Shown here: in pieces, positions 26,739-32,113 of the stretch
Layout of the letters: every line of letters begins with the position of its first letter
Position numbering within the stretch: the first letter of the stretch is position 1
Origin: CAZFNQ01 sp964520375
GTDB taxonomy: Bacteria > Patescibacteriota > Saccharimonadia > Saccharimonadales > JANWIN01
Direction: 5' to 3'
Length of the DNA: 32,113 nt
Assembly: GCA_964520375.1 (NCBI GenBank)
Contig: CAZFNQ010000005.1
Coordinates: forward strand, 1 to 32,113
Notes under the pieces: model-generated
The model's database searches: none
Seen by the model: the letters and a program-made list of their open reading frames with translations, nothing else
Told to the model about the DNA's origin: nothing
Position numbers and translations under genes: made by a program

Positions 26739-27578
26739 ATGTATTTGGCGGTTGATATTGGCGGTACTAAGACCTTATTAGCCTGTTTTTCGCCTACTGG
26801 CAACCTAAAAAAGTCGGTCAAATTCCCTACTGCCAATAGCTACAGCCAGTTTTTAACAGACTTGATGTTATATCTAAAAGATTTGGAGACCAAAGACTAT
26901 GATGCTGGCTGTGTCGCCATACCCGGCATCGTGGACCGTCGACACGGTCGCGGCGTAAAGTTTGGCAACCTGCCCTGGAAGAATGTGCCAATTGAAGCGG
27001 ATGTTGAAAAATTAATTGAGGCTCCAGTAATAGTTGAGAACGATGCTAAAGTAGGGGGCTTCTATGAAGCGTTACTTACCAAAAATGAGTTTAATAGCGT
27101 GGTTTATGTAACACTTGGTACTGGAATCGGTATATCTCTTATCGTAGATGGTGTTATTGATATTAAAACTGATGACATGGGTGGACATTCGCTGATGGTA
27201 CATAATAATGGTAAAACTCAGAGCTGGGAATCTTTGACTTCTGGCAAGGCGATCGTTAAACAATTTGGTAAGAGAGCTGAGGCTATTACGGATGACACTA
27301 TCTGGCATAGTATTGCCCGCAATTTAGCCGTTGGCCTAATGAGCTTGATAAGCAAATATCAGCCAGATGCCATTATTATGGGCGGCGGCGTAGGTAAATA
27401 TTTCGAGAATTTCGCTAATCCTTTAAATGATGAGCTCAAACGTTTCCAAACTCCACTTAGCCATATCCCAGCCATACGTCCGGCCCGGCGGCCTGAAGAG
27501 TCAGTAATTTATGGCTGTTATGAACTAGCAAAGGTAAAATACGGACTTCTCCACAAAACTAAAGTTTTAGAGCACTAA
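26739..27578 (+). CDS. ROK-family sugar kinase-like protein
   Basis: Likely an ATP-dependent sugar kinase of the ROK type. The 279 residues show phosphate-1 DIGGTKT (6-12), the catalytic-Asp segment VENDAKVGGF and phosphate-2 VTLGTGIGISLI, with GGHSLMV in the place of the ROK ExGH motif. The CxCGxxGCxE zinc motif usual in ROK proteins is missing, seen also in some short CPR members. Substrate (glucose, fructose, N-acetylmannosamine or other) cannot be read from the sequence. The next gene, a metalloprotease-like protein, starts four bases later, so they are co-transcribed. Confidence 0.88.
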   Translation: MYLAVDIGGTKTLLACFSPTGNLKKSVKFPTANSYSQFLTDLMLYLKDLETKDYDAGCVAIPGIVDRRHGRGVKFGNLPWKNVPIEADVEKLIEAPVIVENDAKVGGFYEALLTKNEFNSVVYVTLGTGIGISLIVDGVIDIKTDDMGGHSLMVHNNGKTQSWESLTSGKAIVKQFGKRAEAITDDTIWHSIARNLAVGLMSLISKYQPDAIIMGGGVGKYFENFANPLNDELKRFQTPLSHIPAIRPARRPEESVIYGCYELAKVKYGLLHKTKVLEH

Positions 27579-27582
27579 AAAT

Positions 27583-28056
27583 ATGGACAATTTGTTAGTT
27601 AAACTGCGCAGTGTTTACCCGTCTATAGGTTTTGAGCCAGGTCCACGTTTTTCTTGGTCTCCAGCCAAAAACCAGGTTATTTATAAATTTGACTATGACA
27701 CTAAAGATAGCATGGCCATTTGGTCGCTTTTTCATGAGCTAGCTCACGCCACCTTGGGTCACAGTACCTACAAGTCAGATTTTGAACTACTCAGCCTGGA
27801 GGCTGCCGCCTGGCACAAAGCCCGGGAGCTGGCTCAAGCGTACAAATATAAAGTTAGTGCTGATCATATAGAGGATTGCCTGGATACTTACCGAGATTGG
27901 CTGTACCAGCGCAGTACCTGCCCTCAATGTACCAGCTGCAGTCTGCAAATAGACTCTAAAACTTATTGCTGCTTTAATTGTGGTGGTACTTGGAGGGTTT
28001 CTGCCTCCCGTCTTTGTCGACCTTACCGACTCAAACAAAAAGAAGTCCTAATCTAG
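27583..28056 (+). CDS. ImmA/IrrE-like zinc metalloprotease with a C-terminal zinc ribbon
   Basis: A 157-residue protein with the metalloprotease motif HELAH (51-55), a further His (60) and a downstream Glu in SLEAAAWHKA (73), the arrangement of the ImmA/IrrE and related gluzincin families. Residues 113-133 hold CPQCTSC and YCCFNCGG, a likely zinc ribbon, followed by a basic tail. The fusion of a small HExxH domain to a zinc ribbon is unusual. ImmA-type proteases cut repressors in mobile elements and stress responses; no such repressor or element lies beside it. It follows the ROK gene by four bases. Substrate unknown. Confidence 0.75.
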   Translation: MDNLLVKLRSVYPSIGFEPGPRFSWSPAKNQVIYKFDYDTKDSMAIWSLFHELAHATLGHSTYKSDFELLSLEAAAWHKARELAQAYKYKVSADHIEDCLDTYRDWLYQRSTCPQCTSCSLQIDSKTYCCFNCGGTWRVSASRLCRPYRLKQKEVLI

Positions 28057-28068
28057 AGGACTCCTTTT
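28041..28068. terminator. Bidirectional terminator between the metalloprotease and KGG genes
   Basis: A six-base-pair hairpin (AGTCCT 28044-28049 with AGGACT 28057-28062). On the minus strand it is followed by TTCTTTTTG, a good termination signal for the KGG gene; on the plus strand a shorter CCTTTT follows. Confidence 0.6.
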
Positions 28069-28085
28069 AAGTTTTAGGAATCAGA

Positions 28086-28283
28086 TTACGCTGATTTCTT
28101 AGTGCGACGAGAAATTCTACCGCCCTTAGCACCGGCTATGCGGGCTAGTTCGCGGTTAGCAAAAAAACCGCCGGTGCGGCCTTTTTTGCCGCCCATAGCA
28201 CCGATCTTTGCGTAAAAATCAGCACCGTATTTGCTTTTGTTGGTTGTGGCAGCAGCCTTGCCGCCAGTCTTTGTTCCAGCCAT
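28086..28283 (-). CDS. KGG-motif small basic protein
   Basis: A 65-residue glycine/lysine-rich protein with two repeats of the KGG (GsiB/YciG-like) motif: YAKIGAMGGKKGRTGGF and LARIAGAKGGRISRR. Proteins with this motif are hydrophilic and often stress-related, and are frequent in Saccharibacteria. No domain beyond the repeats is visible. It has its own promoter with a perfect -35, an AAAGGAG site before the ATG, and a terminator, so it is probably a well-expressed single gene. A role in desiccation or nucleic-acid binding is inference from the basic composition. Confidence 0.8.
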   Translation of the reverse strand: MAGTKTGGKAAATTNKSKYGADFYAKIGAMGGKKGRTGGFFANRELARIAGAKGGRISRRTKKSA

Positions 28284-28385
28284 GTTAATTCTCCTTTGGC
28301 TTAACTTTATTCACCTCGTAAGAGTTATAAAAAGAGCTCCCCCACCAAAGCAGGAAAACCCTCTTATATTCTTTCGAATATGCTT

Positions 28386-28414
28386 ATGATAGCACCTTGT
28401 ATTGCTTATGTCAA
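28386..28414 (-). promoter_or_regulatory. Strong promoter for the KGG gene
   Basis: A perfect -35 TTGACA (28409-28414), 17-base spacer and -10 TATCAT (28386-28391), with a leader of about 95 nt. Confidence 0.65.
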
Positions 28415-28446
28415 CAATGGTTTATCGTAATATCTTTGGCTAATGT

Positions 28447-28671
28447 TTAAACAGCTACTCGTTTAGTTCTACGGTGGAGAGCAACGTTTTCAGAGTAATC
28501 ATTAAGCAATTCTTTAATGACACCTGGCTTTAATGGCTCCTGGCCTAGTACATCTGATACAAGCTCTGCTTGATAACGTCTTTCATCAGGTGCTAGTACC
28601 GCGTCTTCTCTTGCTTGATGTATAACAAAATCGCGTATTTCAGACAGGAGTTCATGGGTTTGTGTTTTCAT
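28447..28671 (-). CDS. Small hypothetical protein
   Basis: A 74-residue protein of unknown function, predicted mostly helical: MKTQTHELLSEIRDFVIHQ, then RRYQAELVSDVLGQEP and a basic end (HRRTKRVAV). No membrane segment, cysteine or known motif. Translated from an ATG about 25 bases downstream of its -10. It is divergent from the first DUF1801 gene and their promoters share a -35. Real gene status rests on the good promoter and compact spacing. Confidence 0.65.
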   Translation of the reverse strand: MKTQTHELLSEIRDFVIHQAREDAVLAPDERRYQAELVSDVLGQEPLKPGVIKELLNDYSENVALHRRTKRVAV

Positions 28672-28696
28672 GTTTGTTTTTGCCTAACCATATATA

Positions 28697-28725
28697 ATTT
28701 TAGCATAAACTGTTTAACTTGTCAA
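28697..28725 (-). promoter_or_regulatory. Promoter for the 74-residue gene
   Basis: A perfect -35 TTGACA (28720-28725), 17-base spacer and -10 TAAAAT (28697-28702). The -35 overlaps the -35 of the opposite promoter by five bases. Confidence 0.65.
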
Positions 28726-28748
28726 CCTAATTGTCTTCAGCGTATAAT
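28719..28748 (+). promoter_or_regulatory. Promoter for the first DUF1801 gene, probably leaderless
   Basis: A -35 TTGTCA (28719-28724), 18-base spacer and perfect -10 TATAAT (28743-28748), six bases before the ATG at 28755. Confidence 0.65.
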
Positions 28749-28754
28749 TGAAAT

Positions 28755-29111
28755 ATGAACGTATCAGATAAAATTACTGAAAGTATTGATGATTATGATG
28801 ATTGGCGTAGCGATTTGCTTAAGGATCTTCGCCAGTTAATAAATGAAGCTTCACCTGATCTAGGAGAGGATTTCAAATGGGGAGTGCCGGTTTGGACCAA
28901 TAATGGTTTGGTTTGCGCCATTAGCGGCTTTAAAGACCACGTTAAGATGAACTTTTTTAAGGGCGCTTACCTGACTGATCCCAAAAAGCTATTCAACAGT
29001 GGTCTGGACAGTAAAGAACACCGCTCCATCAATTGGGCTAAGGGTGACAAACTAGATAAGCCAGCCATAAAAGAGCTTATAAAAGAAGCAATCAGATATA
29101 ATCTGAGTTAG
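28755..29111 (+). CDS. DUF1801 protein, first copy
   Basis: A 118-residue protein with the DUF1801 (YdhG-like) pattern: LRQLINEASPDLGEDFKWGVPVW, the ISGFKDHVKMNFFKG strand pair, then INWAKGDKLDKPAIKELIKEA. The fold is related to frataxin-like domains, and the function is not established; the family has been linked to stress and iron-related genes by context. No metal ligands stand out. It heads the run of genes to 30519, with a Tag-like glycosylase 15 bases later. A leaderless start is predicted. Confidence 0.85.
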   Translation: MNVSDKITESIDDYDDWRSDLLKDLRQLINEASPDLGEDFKWGVPVWTNNGLVCAISGFKDHVKMNFFKGAYLTDPKKLFNSGLDSKEHRSINWAKGDKLDKPAIKELIKEAIRYNLS

Positions 29112-29126
29112 TTAAAGGAGTCACCT

Positions 29127-29609
29127 ATGCCTAAACCAGTTGAATGGAAAATGCACCATCATAAGATAGAAAAACCAAAAAATGATAATGAGTATTTGGA
29201 GAGGATGAGCCGAGTTATCTTAGCTTCCGGACTCAATTGGCGAGTGCTAGAAAATAAATGGCCAGGTATTAAAACAGCGTTCACTAATTTTGATGTTAAC
29301 AAAGTCTCGAAATTTTTAGAGCTGGAAATTGAAGAGCTTATGATGAATCCAGATGTTATTCGCAACCTGGCAAAAATTAGAGCTATTGTTGCCAATGCCA
29401 AAACTATTAAACAGTTAAGCCAAGAATATGGATCTTTTGCAAAGTATCTTGAGTCACTCAGCAAGGTTGGCGGCGAGGACATGTTGCGTGAGCAGCTAAG
29501 CAAGCAGTTTGCCTTTTTGGGCAAAGGGACTACTGTTATTTTTCTGTTTGCGGTAGGTCAAGATTTACCAAAAGCCTCTGCCGAATGGCAAGCTCATCAT
29601 CAAAAATAG
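29127..29609 (+). CDS. DNA-3-methyladenine glycosylase I-like protein
   Basis: A 160-residue protein related to Tag, which removes 3-methyladenine from DNA. It shows NDNEYLERMSRVILASGLNWRVLENKWPGIKTAFTNFD and the MNPDVIRNLAKIRAIVANAK segment with helix-hairpin-helix character, plus FLGKGTTVIFLFAVGQ near the end. E. coli Tag (about 187 residues) binds zinc through Cys4, His17, His175 and Cys179; no Cys is present here, so the zinc site appears lost. It may be a divergent glycosylase. AAAGGAG precedes the ATG. It sits between two DUF1801 genes. Confidence 0.75.
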   Translation: MPKPVEWKMHHHKIEKPKNDNEYLERMSRVILASGLNWRVLENKWPGIKTAFTNFDVNKVSKFLELEIEELMMNPDVIRNLAKIRAIVANAKTIKQLSQEYGSFAKYLESLSKVGGEDMLREQLSKQFAFLGKGTTVIFLFAVGQDLPKASAEWQAHHQK

Positions 29610-29611
29610 TT

Positions 29612-29971
29612 ATGAAACAATACAGCAATATAGACGAGTATATAAAAGCCTGCCCTAAAAATATCCAAGCTACTTTACAAGAACTTAGGCAAACAATACA
29701 TAGAGCCGCCCCCGAAGCTAGTGAGAAAATTGCTTATGGCATACCAACCTTCACTTTTCACGGTAATTTGGTGCATTTTGGCGGTTACGAAACACATATA
29801 GCTCTTTACCCGGGCGCTGCGCCGGTGAGACAGTTTAAAAATGAGTTAGAGAAATATGATACCTCCAAAGGCACCATAAGATTCCCTACAGATAAACCCT
29901 TGCCCCTACCTTTAATAAGCAAAATTGTAAAATCCGCTATCGAGCGAAACTTAGAAAGGCGAAGAGTGTAA
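29612..29971 (+). CDS. DUF1801 protein, second copy
   Basis: A 119-residue protein: NIDEYIKACPKNIQATLQELRQTIHRAAPEA, SEKIAYGIPTFTFHGNLVHFGGYETHIALYPG and TIRFPTDKPLPLPLISKIVKSAIERNL, a typical DUF1801 member closer to the family centre than the first copy. I chose the ATG at 29612, two bases after the stop of the Tag-like gene, over one at 29585 that would lie inside it. Function unknown. The two copies are clearly diverged, so this is not a recent tandem duplication. Confidence 0.87.
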   Translation: MKQYSNIDEYIKACPKNIQATLQELRQTIHRAAPEASEKIAYGIPTFTFHGNLVHFGGYETHIALYPGAAPVRQFKNELEKYDTSKGTIRFPTDKPLPLPLISKIVKSAIERNLERRRV

Positions 29972-29977
29972 ATTATA

Positions 29978-30205
29978 ATGACGTTTCAGGCATATATAGA
30001 TACCATCAAGACCAAAACTGGCAAAACACCGCAGCAACTTAAAGCCGCGGCCGAAAAAGCCGGAGTTTATAGCTATGATATGAAAGCTAGTGACCTGGTA
30101 AATTTCATAAAAAACGAATTTGATCTTGGCCATGGCCACTCCATGGCTATATGGTTAGTTTTTAAACAAGAAGGCTGGGTCACTCCACCAAAAAATAAAA
30201 AGTAG
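29978..30205 (+). CDS. DUF4287 small protein
   Basis: A 75-residue protein with MTFQAYIDTIKTKTGKTPQQLKAAAEKAG and NEFDLGHGHSMAIWLVFKQEGW, typical of DUF4287, a small helical family often found beside DUF1801 and similar genes. It starts six bases after the second DUF1801 gene and ends two bases before the SWIM-like gene, so it belongs to the same transcript. Function unknown. Confidence 0.85.
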   Translation: MTFQAYIDTIKTKTGKTPQQLKAAAEKAGVYSYDMKASDLVNFIKNEFDLGHGHSMAIWLVFKQEGWVTPPKNKK

Positions 30206-30207
30206 GT

Positions 30208-30519
30208 ATGAGATATATCGCAGAACTACTTGGCCAGACCAAGTTAGAAGATTTGGCTCTGCCATCAAATTTGCGTTATGGCCAAGCAATTTACAAGCGC
30301 GGCGGCGTTGAAATTATAAAGCAAAGTCAGTCACATGTTGAAAGCTGGATCGGTGGCTTACCTGGCAAAACAGCTGAAGGCGGCGGCCAGCGCCGCAGAG
30401 TTAAACTATCATCAACAGCCAAAGGTCTGGCATGGTATTGTTCTGGCAACCCTAAAAACCACCAGATTTTCTGCAAACATTGCATCGCCCTAGCCTTAAC
30501 AATTCAGGCTAAATCTTAG
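30208..30519 (+). CDS. SWIM-zinc-finger-like protein
   Basis: A 103-residue protein. Residues about 80-96 (WYCSGNPKNHQIFCKHCIALAL) fit the SWIM pattern, whose consensus is CxC...CxH with CKHxLAL: here the first pair reads CSG, with one cysteine replaced, and CKHC follows. SWIM domains bind DNA or proteins and are found in SNF2 helicases and transposases; this stand-alone form with no enzymatic domain resembles those seen in small bacterial proteins. It is the last gene of the 28755-30519 run. Zinc binding is less certain because of the missing cysteine. Confidence 0.65.
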   Translation: MRYIAELLGQTKLEDLALPSNLRYGQAIYKRGGVEIIKQSQSHVESWIGGLPGKTAEGGGQRRRVKLSSTAKGLAWYCSGNPKNHQIFCKHCIALALTIQAKS

Positions 30520-30549
30520 TCCTTACGGTCTTGCTGTGGAAATAACTGG

Positions 30550-30756
30550 CTAGATATGGAGTAATCCAAGAACAGCGTGGACTACGTAGGCTGGCCAGAC
30601 GATACTTTTTAGAATTGCCAGTAAAAAGCCTCCAATTCCTACAGAATTCTGGACAAAATAGACCAGCGCGCCAATCCAAGCCATAAAGAACACAAAGCCG
30701 AGCGGTCCTCCGCTCTTCATCATTTTGTTTGCTTTCTTATCTTTTTTATTCCACAT
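30550..30756 (-). CDS. Small membrane protein
   Basis: A 68-residue protein with a lysine-rich start (MWNKKDKKANKMMKSGG) and two hydrophobic segments at about 19-36 (GFVFFMAWIGALVYFVQN) and 41-67 (GGFLLAILKSIVWPAYVVHAVLGLL). Both ends should be in the cytoplasm given the positive N-terminus. No family is recognised; similar short two-helix proteins are common in Saccharibacteria. It lies on the opposite strand between the SWIM-like and VOC genes. A GAGGGA site precedes the ATG. Confidence 0.7.
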   Translation of the reverse strand: MWNKKDKKANKMMKSGGPLGFVFFMAWIGALVYFVQNSVGIGGFLLAILKSIVWPAYVVHAVLGLLHI

Positions 30757-30802
30757 ATTCCCTCCTGTTCATAGCTATTGTACCCCATAGTTTAGATGAG
30801 TG

Positions 30803-30808
30803 TATAAT
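30803..30808 (+). promoter_or_regulatory. -10 box for the VOC-family gene
   Basis: A perfect TATAAT with only a weak -35 (TTGTAC 19 bases upstream). AAAGGAG (30822-30828) follows before the ATG, so this gene has a conventional short leader. Confidence 0.45.
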
Positions 30809-30834
30809 TATTACAGGTAACAAAGGAGCAATTT

Positions 30835-31233
30835 ATGAGTAAGAATCCAGTAGTACATTTCGAAATGCCGTACAAGGACGGTAAACGGGTAGCTGAATTT
30901 TATAAAAAAGCTTTTGGCTGGGGTATGAATGATGCCGGTCCAGATATGGGTGGTTACGTGGTGGCTGTTACGGCCGATTCAGATAAAAACCGCATGGTCA
31001 AAACTCCTGGCACGATTAATGGTGGCTTTTACGACATTAATATGTCCCAGGCCTCTAAAGCGCCTTCAGTTGTCATCTCGGTAGCTGATGTAAAGCAAGC
31101 TGTTAAGAATATTGAAGCTGCCGGAGGCAAGCTACTCGGCAAACCCCAACAGATTCCTGGCATTGGCTTGTGGGTTTCATTCAAAGATTCTGAAGGTAAT
31201 CGCGTCAGCATTTTGCAAGCTAGAAATGGCTAG
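30835..31233 (+). CDS. VOC-family (glyoxalase-like) protein
   Basis: A 132-residue protein with the vicinal oxygen chelate (glyoxalase/bleomycin-resistance) fold: VVHFEMPYKDGKRVAEFYKKAFGW at the start, and VVISVADVKQAVKNIEAAGGKLLGKPQQIPGIGLWVSFKDSEGNRVSILQA at the end. The His in VVHFEM and a Glu in DSEGNR are positioned as possible metal ligands. Substrate cannot be inferred. It has its own promoter and ribosome binding site, and is followed by the DUF4242 gene. Confidence 0.85.
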   Translation: MSKNPVVHFEMPYKDGKRVAEFYKKAFGWGMNDAGPDMGGYVVAVTADSDKNRMVKTPGTINGGFYDINMSQASKAPSVVISVADVKQAVKNIEAAGGKLLGKPQQIPGIGLWVSFKDSEGNRVSILQARNG

Positions 31234-31267
31234 GCTCATTCAATTCTTTTCTTCTGAATTAAGGGTA

Positions 31268-31273
31268 TATAAT
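31268..31273 (+). promoter_or_regulatory. -10 box for the DUF4242 gene
   Basis: A perfect TATAAT, with no convincing -35. GAGGAG (31281-31286) lies just after the expected transcript start, so the leader is only about 14 nt. Confidence 0.4.
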
Positions 31274-31293
31274 ATGTATTGAGGAGATAAATT

Positions 31294-31542
31294 ATGGCAA
31301 CATTTTTAGGTTTACATGTTATGAACGGTAGCGTCAGTGATGATATGGCGCAAAAGACTTGGGATTCTTACAAAGCTGCTTGTATTAAGGCTGGCTTAAG
31401 TCCCAAGCACACGCATTTCAGCGGCGAACAAGGCAAGGCATTCTGCGTAACAGAGGCGGATAGTGCTGATGCGGTCCAAAAGGCCCATGACGACGCCGGC
31501 GTGCCAGTCAACGAAATCATCGAAGTCAAAGATCTTAGTTAA
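31294..31542 (+). CDS. DUF4242 (small ferredoxin-like fold) protein
   Basis: An 82-residue protein with MATFLGLHVMNG, CIKAGLSPKHTHFSGEQGKAFCVTEADSADAVQKAHDDAG and EIIEVKDL. The pattern fits DUF4242, which includes a small nickel-binding protein from Streptomyces; the His residues near the middle (KHTHF) could bind metal. Function in this organism is unknown. It is the last protein gene before the rRNA operon, which converges with it. Confidence 0.75.
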   Translation: MATFLGLHVMNGSVSDDMAQKTWDSYKAACIKAGLSPKHTHFSGEQGKAFCVTEADSADAVQKAHDDAGVPVNEIIEVKDLS

Positions 31543-31560
31543 TTAGCCAATTTAACTTAT

Positions 31561-31590
31561 AAAGAAAAAGAGACCACAACGGATCTCTTT
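31561..31590 (-). terminator. Rho-independent terminator of the rRNA operon
   Basis: Read on the minus strand: a seven-pair stem AGAGA(T)CC / GGTCTCT with one bulge around a GTTGT loop, then TTTTTCTTT. It lies about 20 bases after the 5S gene. Confidence 0.75.
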
Positions 31591-31611
31591 AACTAAAGTT
31601 CGTAGCCTTGA

Positions 31612-31729
<118 letters not shown>

Positions 31730-31806
31730 TAAAAACTGCGAATTTCGACACAAGCAAATAAACAAACGGTGGTGATTCTCACCAATAACTAGTCAATTAC
31801 ACTTTT

Positions 31807-31850
31807 AGTAATGAGGCGAAATCCGCCTGAGGCGGATCTGTCTCATTACT
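31807..31850 (-). other. Long stem in the 23S-5S spacer
   Basis: AGTAATGAG (31807-31815) and CTCATTACT (31842-31850) pair perfectly, with an inner stem ATCCGCC / GGCGGAT around TGA. It probably aids RNase processing of the rRNA transcript; a strong terminator is less likely because it sits between two rRNA genes and no T-run follows it. Confidence 0.6.
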
Positions 31851-31855
31851 CATAA

Positions 31856-32113
31856 AAAGTCAATGCACCTATTAGTACGCTTTGGCTCCATACGTTGCCG
31901 CACTTTCACCTTGCGCCTATCAACCTGATCGTCTTTCAGGGGTGTCATAGGGAAATCTAATCTTGAGGGAGGCTTCGCGCTTAATATGCTTTCAGCGCTT
32001 ATCCTTTCCGCACGTAGCTACCCAACCATGCTCTTGGTAGAACAATTGGTACACCAGAGGTGCGTCCATCCCGGTCCTCTCGTACTAGGGATAGCTCCTC
32101 TCAAATTTCCTTG
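31856..32113 (-). rRNA. rrl: 23S ribosomal RNA, 3' end (partial)
   Basis: The last 258 bases or so of the large-subunit rRNA, cut by the right edge. The minus strand contains the sarcin-ricin loop (AGTACGAGAGGACC) near 32080 and the conserved GGTTGGGTAGCTACGTGCGG-like stretch that follows. The 3' end near 31856 is placed by homology with the usual end of 23S and is uncertain by a few bases. Confidence 0.92.

Overview
The window looks like part of a Patescibacteria (CPR) genome, most probably a Saccharibacteria (TM7) relative. The pointers are short housekeeping genes packed into operons, a eukaryote/archaea-like IleS with a KLSKR signature, a class II (B12-type) NrdJ paired with NrdR, a KGG-motif peptide, DUF4287/DUF1801/SWIM-like small proteins, and a giant Ser/Thr/Gly-rich, membrane-anchored repeat protein. 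The lineage call is inference from gene content. The 23S rRNA piece at the right end would settle it.

Layout. (1) 1-5185, minus: one huge modular surface protein, cut by the left edge and by a 100-N gap (2688-2787). (2) 5294-6109: a secreted/membrane protein carrying a domain otherwise seen at the end of such fibre-like proteins. (3) 6235-18066, minus: a long housekeeping run, read right to left as rpsU, yqeY-like, adk, map, ftsA, ftsZ, nrdR, nrdJ, a thioredoxin-fold protein, ileS (broken by a second 100-N gap, 8696-8795) and rplU. (4) 18122-18421: a winged-helix regulator divergent from the plus-strand operon priA-def-fmt (18500-21980). (5) 22020-26582, minus: rpsA, infB, a tail-anchored coiled-coil protein and a small conserved protein. 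(6) 26739-31542: short accessory genes: a ROK kinase with an ImmA/IrrE-like metalloprotease, a KGG peptide, a run of DUF1801, Tag-like glycosylase, DUF1801, DUF4287 and SWIM-like genes, a small membrane protein, a VOC protein and a DUF4242 protein. (7) 31561-32113, minus: the tail of an rRNA operon (23S 3' end, spacer stem, 5S, terminator).

How the genes fit together. The core is translation (S1, S21, L21, IF2, IleS, Fmt, Def, Map, rRNA), division (FtsA/FtsZ), replication restart (PriA) and dNTP supply (NrdJ under NrdR). Two NrdR-box-like sites sit on a good promoter between ftsZ and nrdR. A second promoter and a foldable leader precede nrdJ. Several operon heads (ftsA, priA, ROK, first DUF1801) have a -10 box only 6-7 nt before the ATG, which predicts leaderless mRNAs.

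No CRISPR array, insertion sequence, prophage or tRNA gene was seen. The most unusual item is the giant repeat protein with paired cysteines, a candidate surface structure of an episymbiont. Its first assembly gap looks like an unmerged 55-base contig overlap; closing it restores one open frame of about 1,676 codons.
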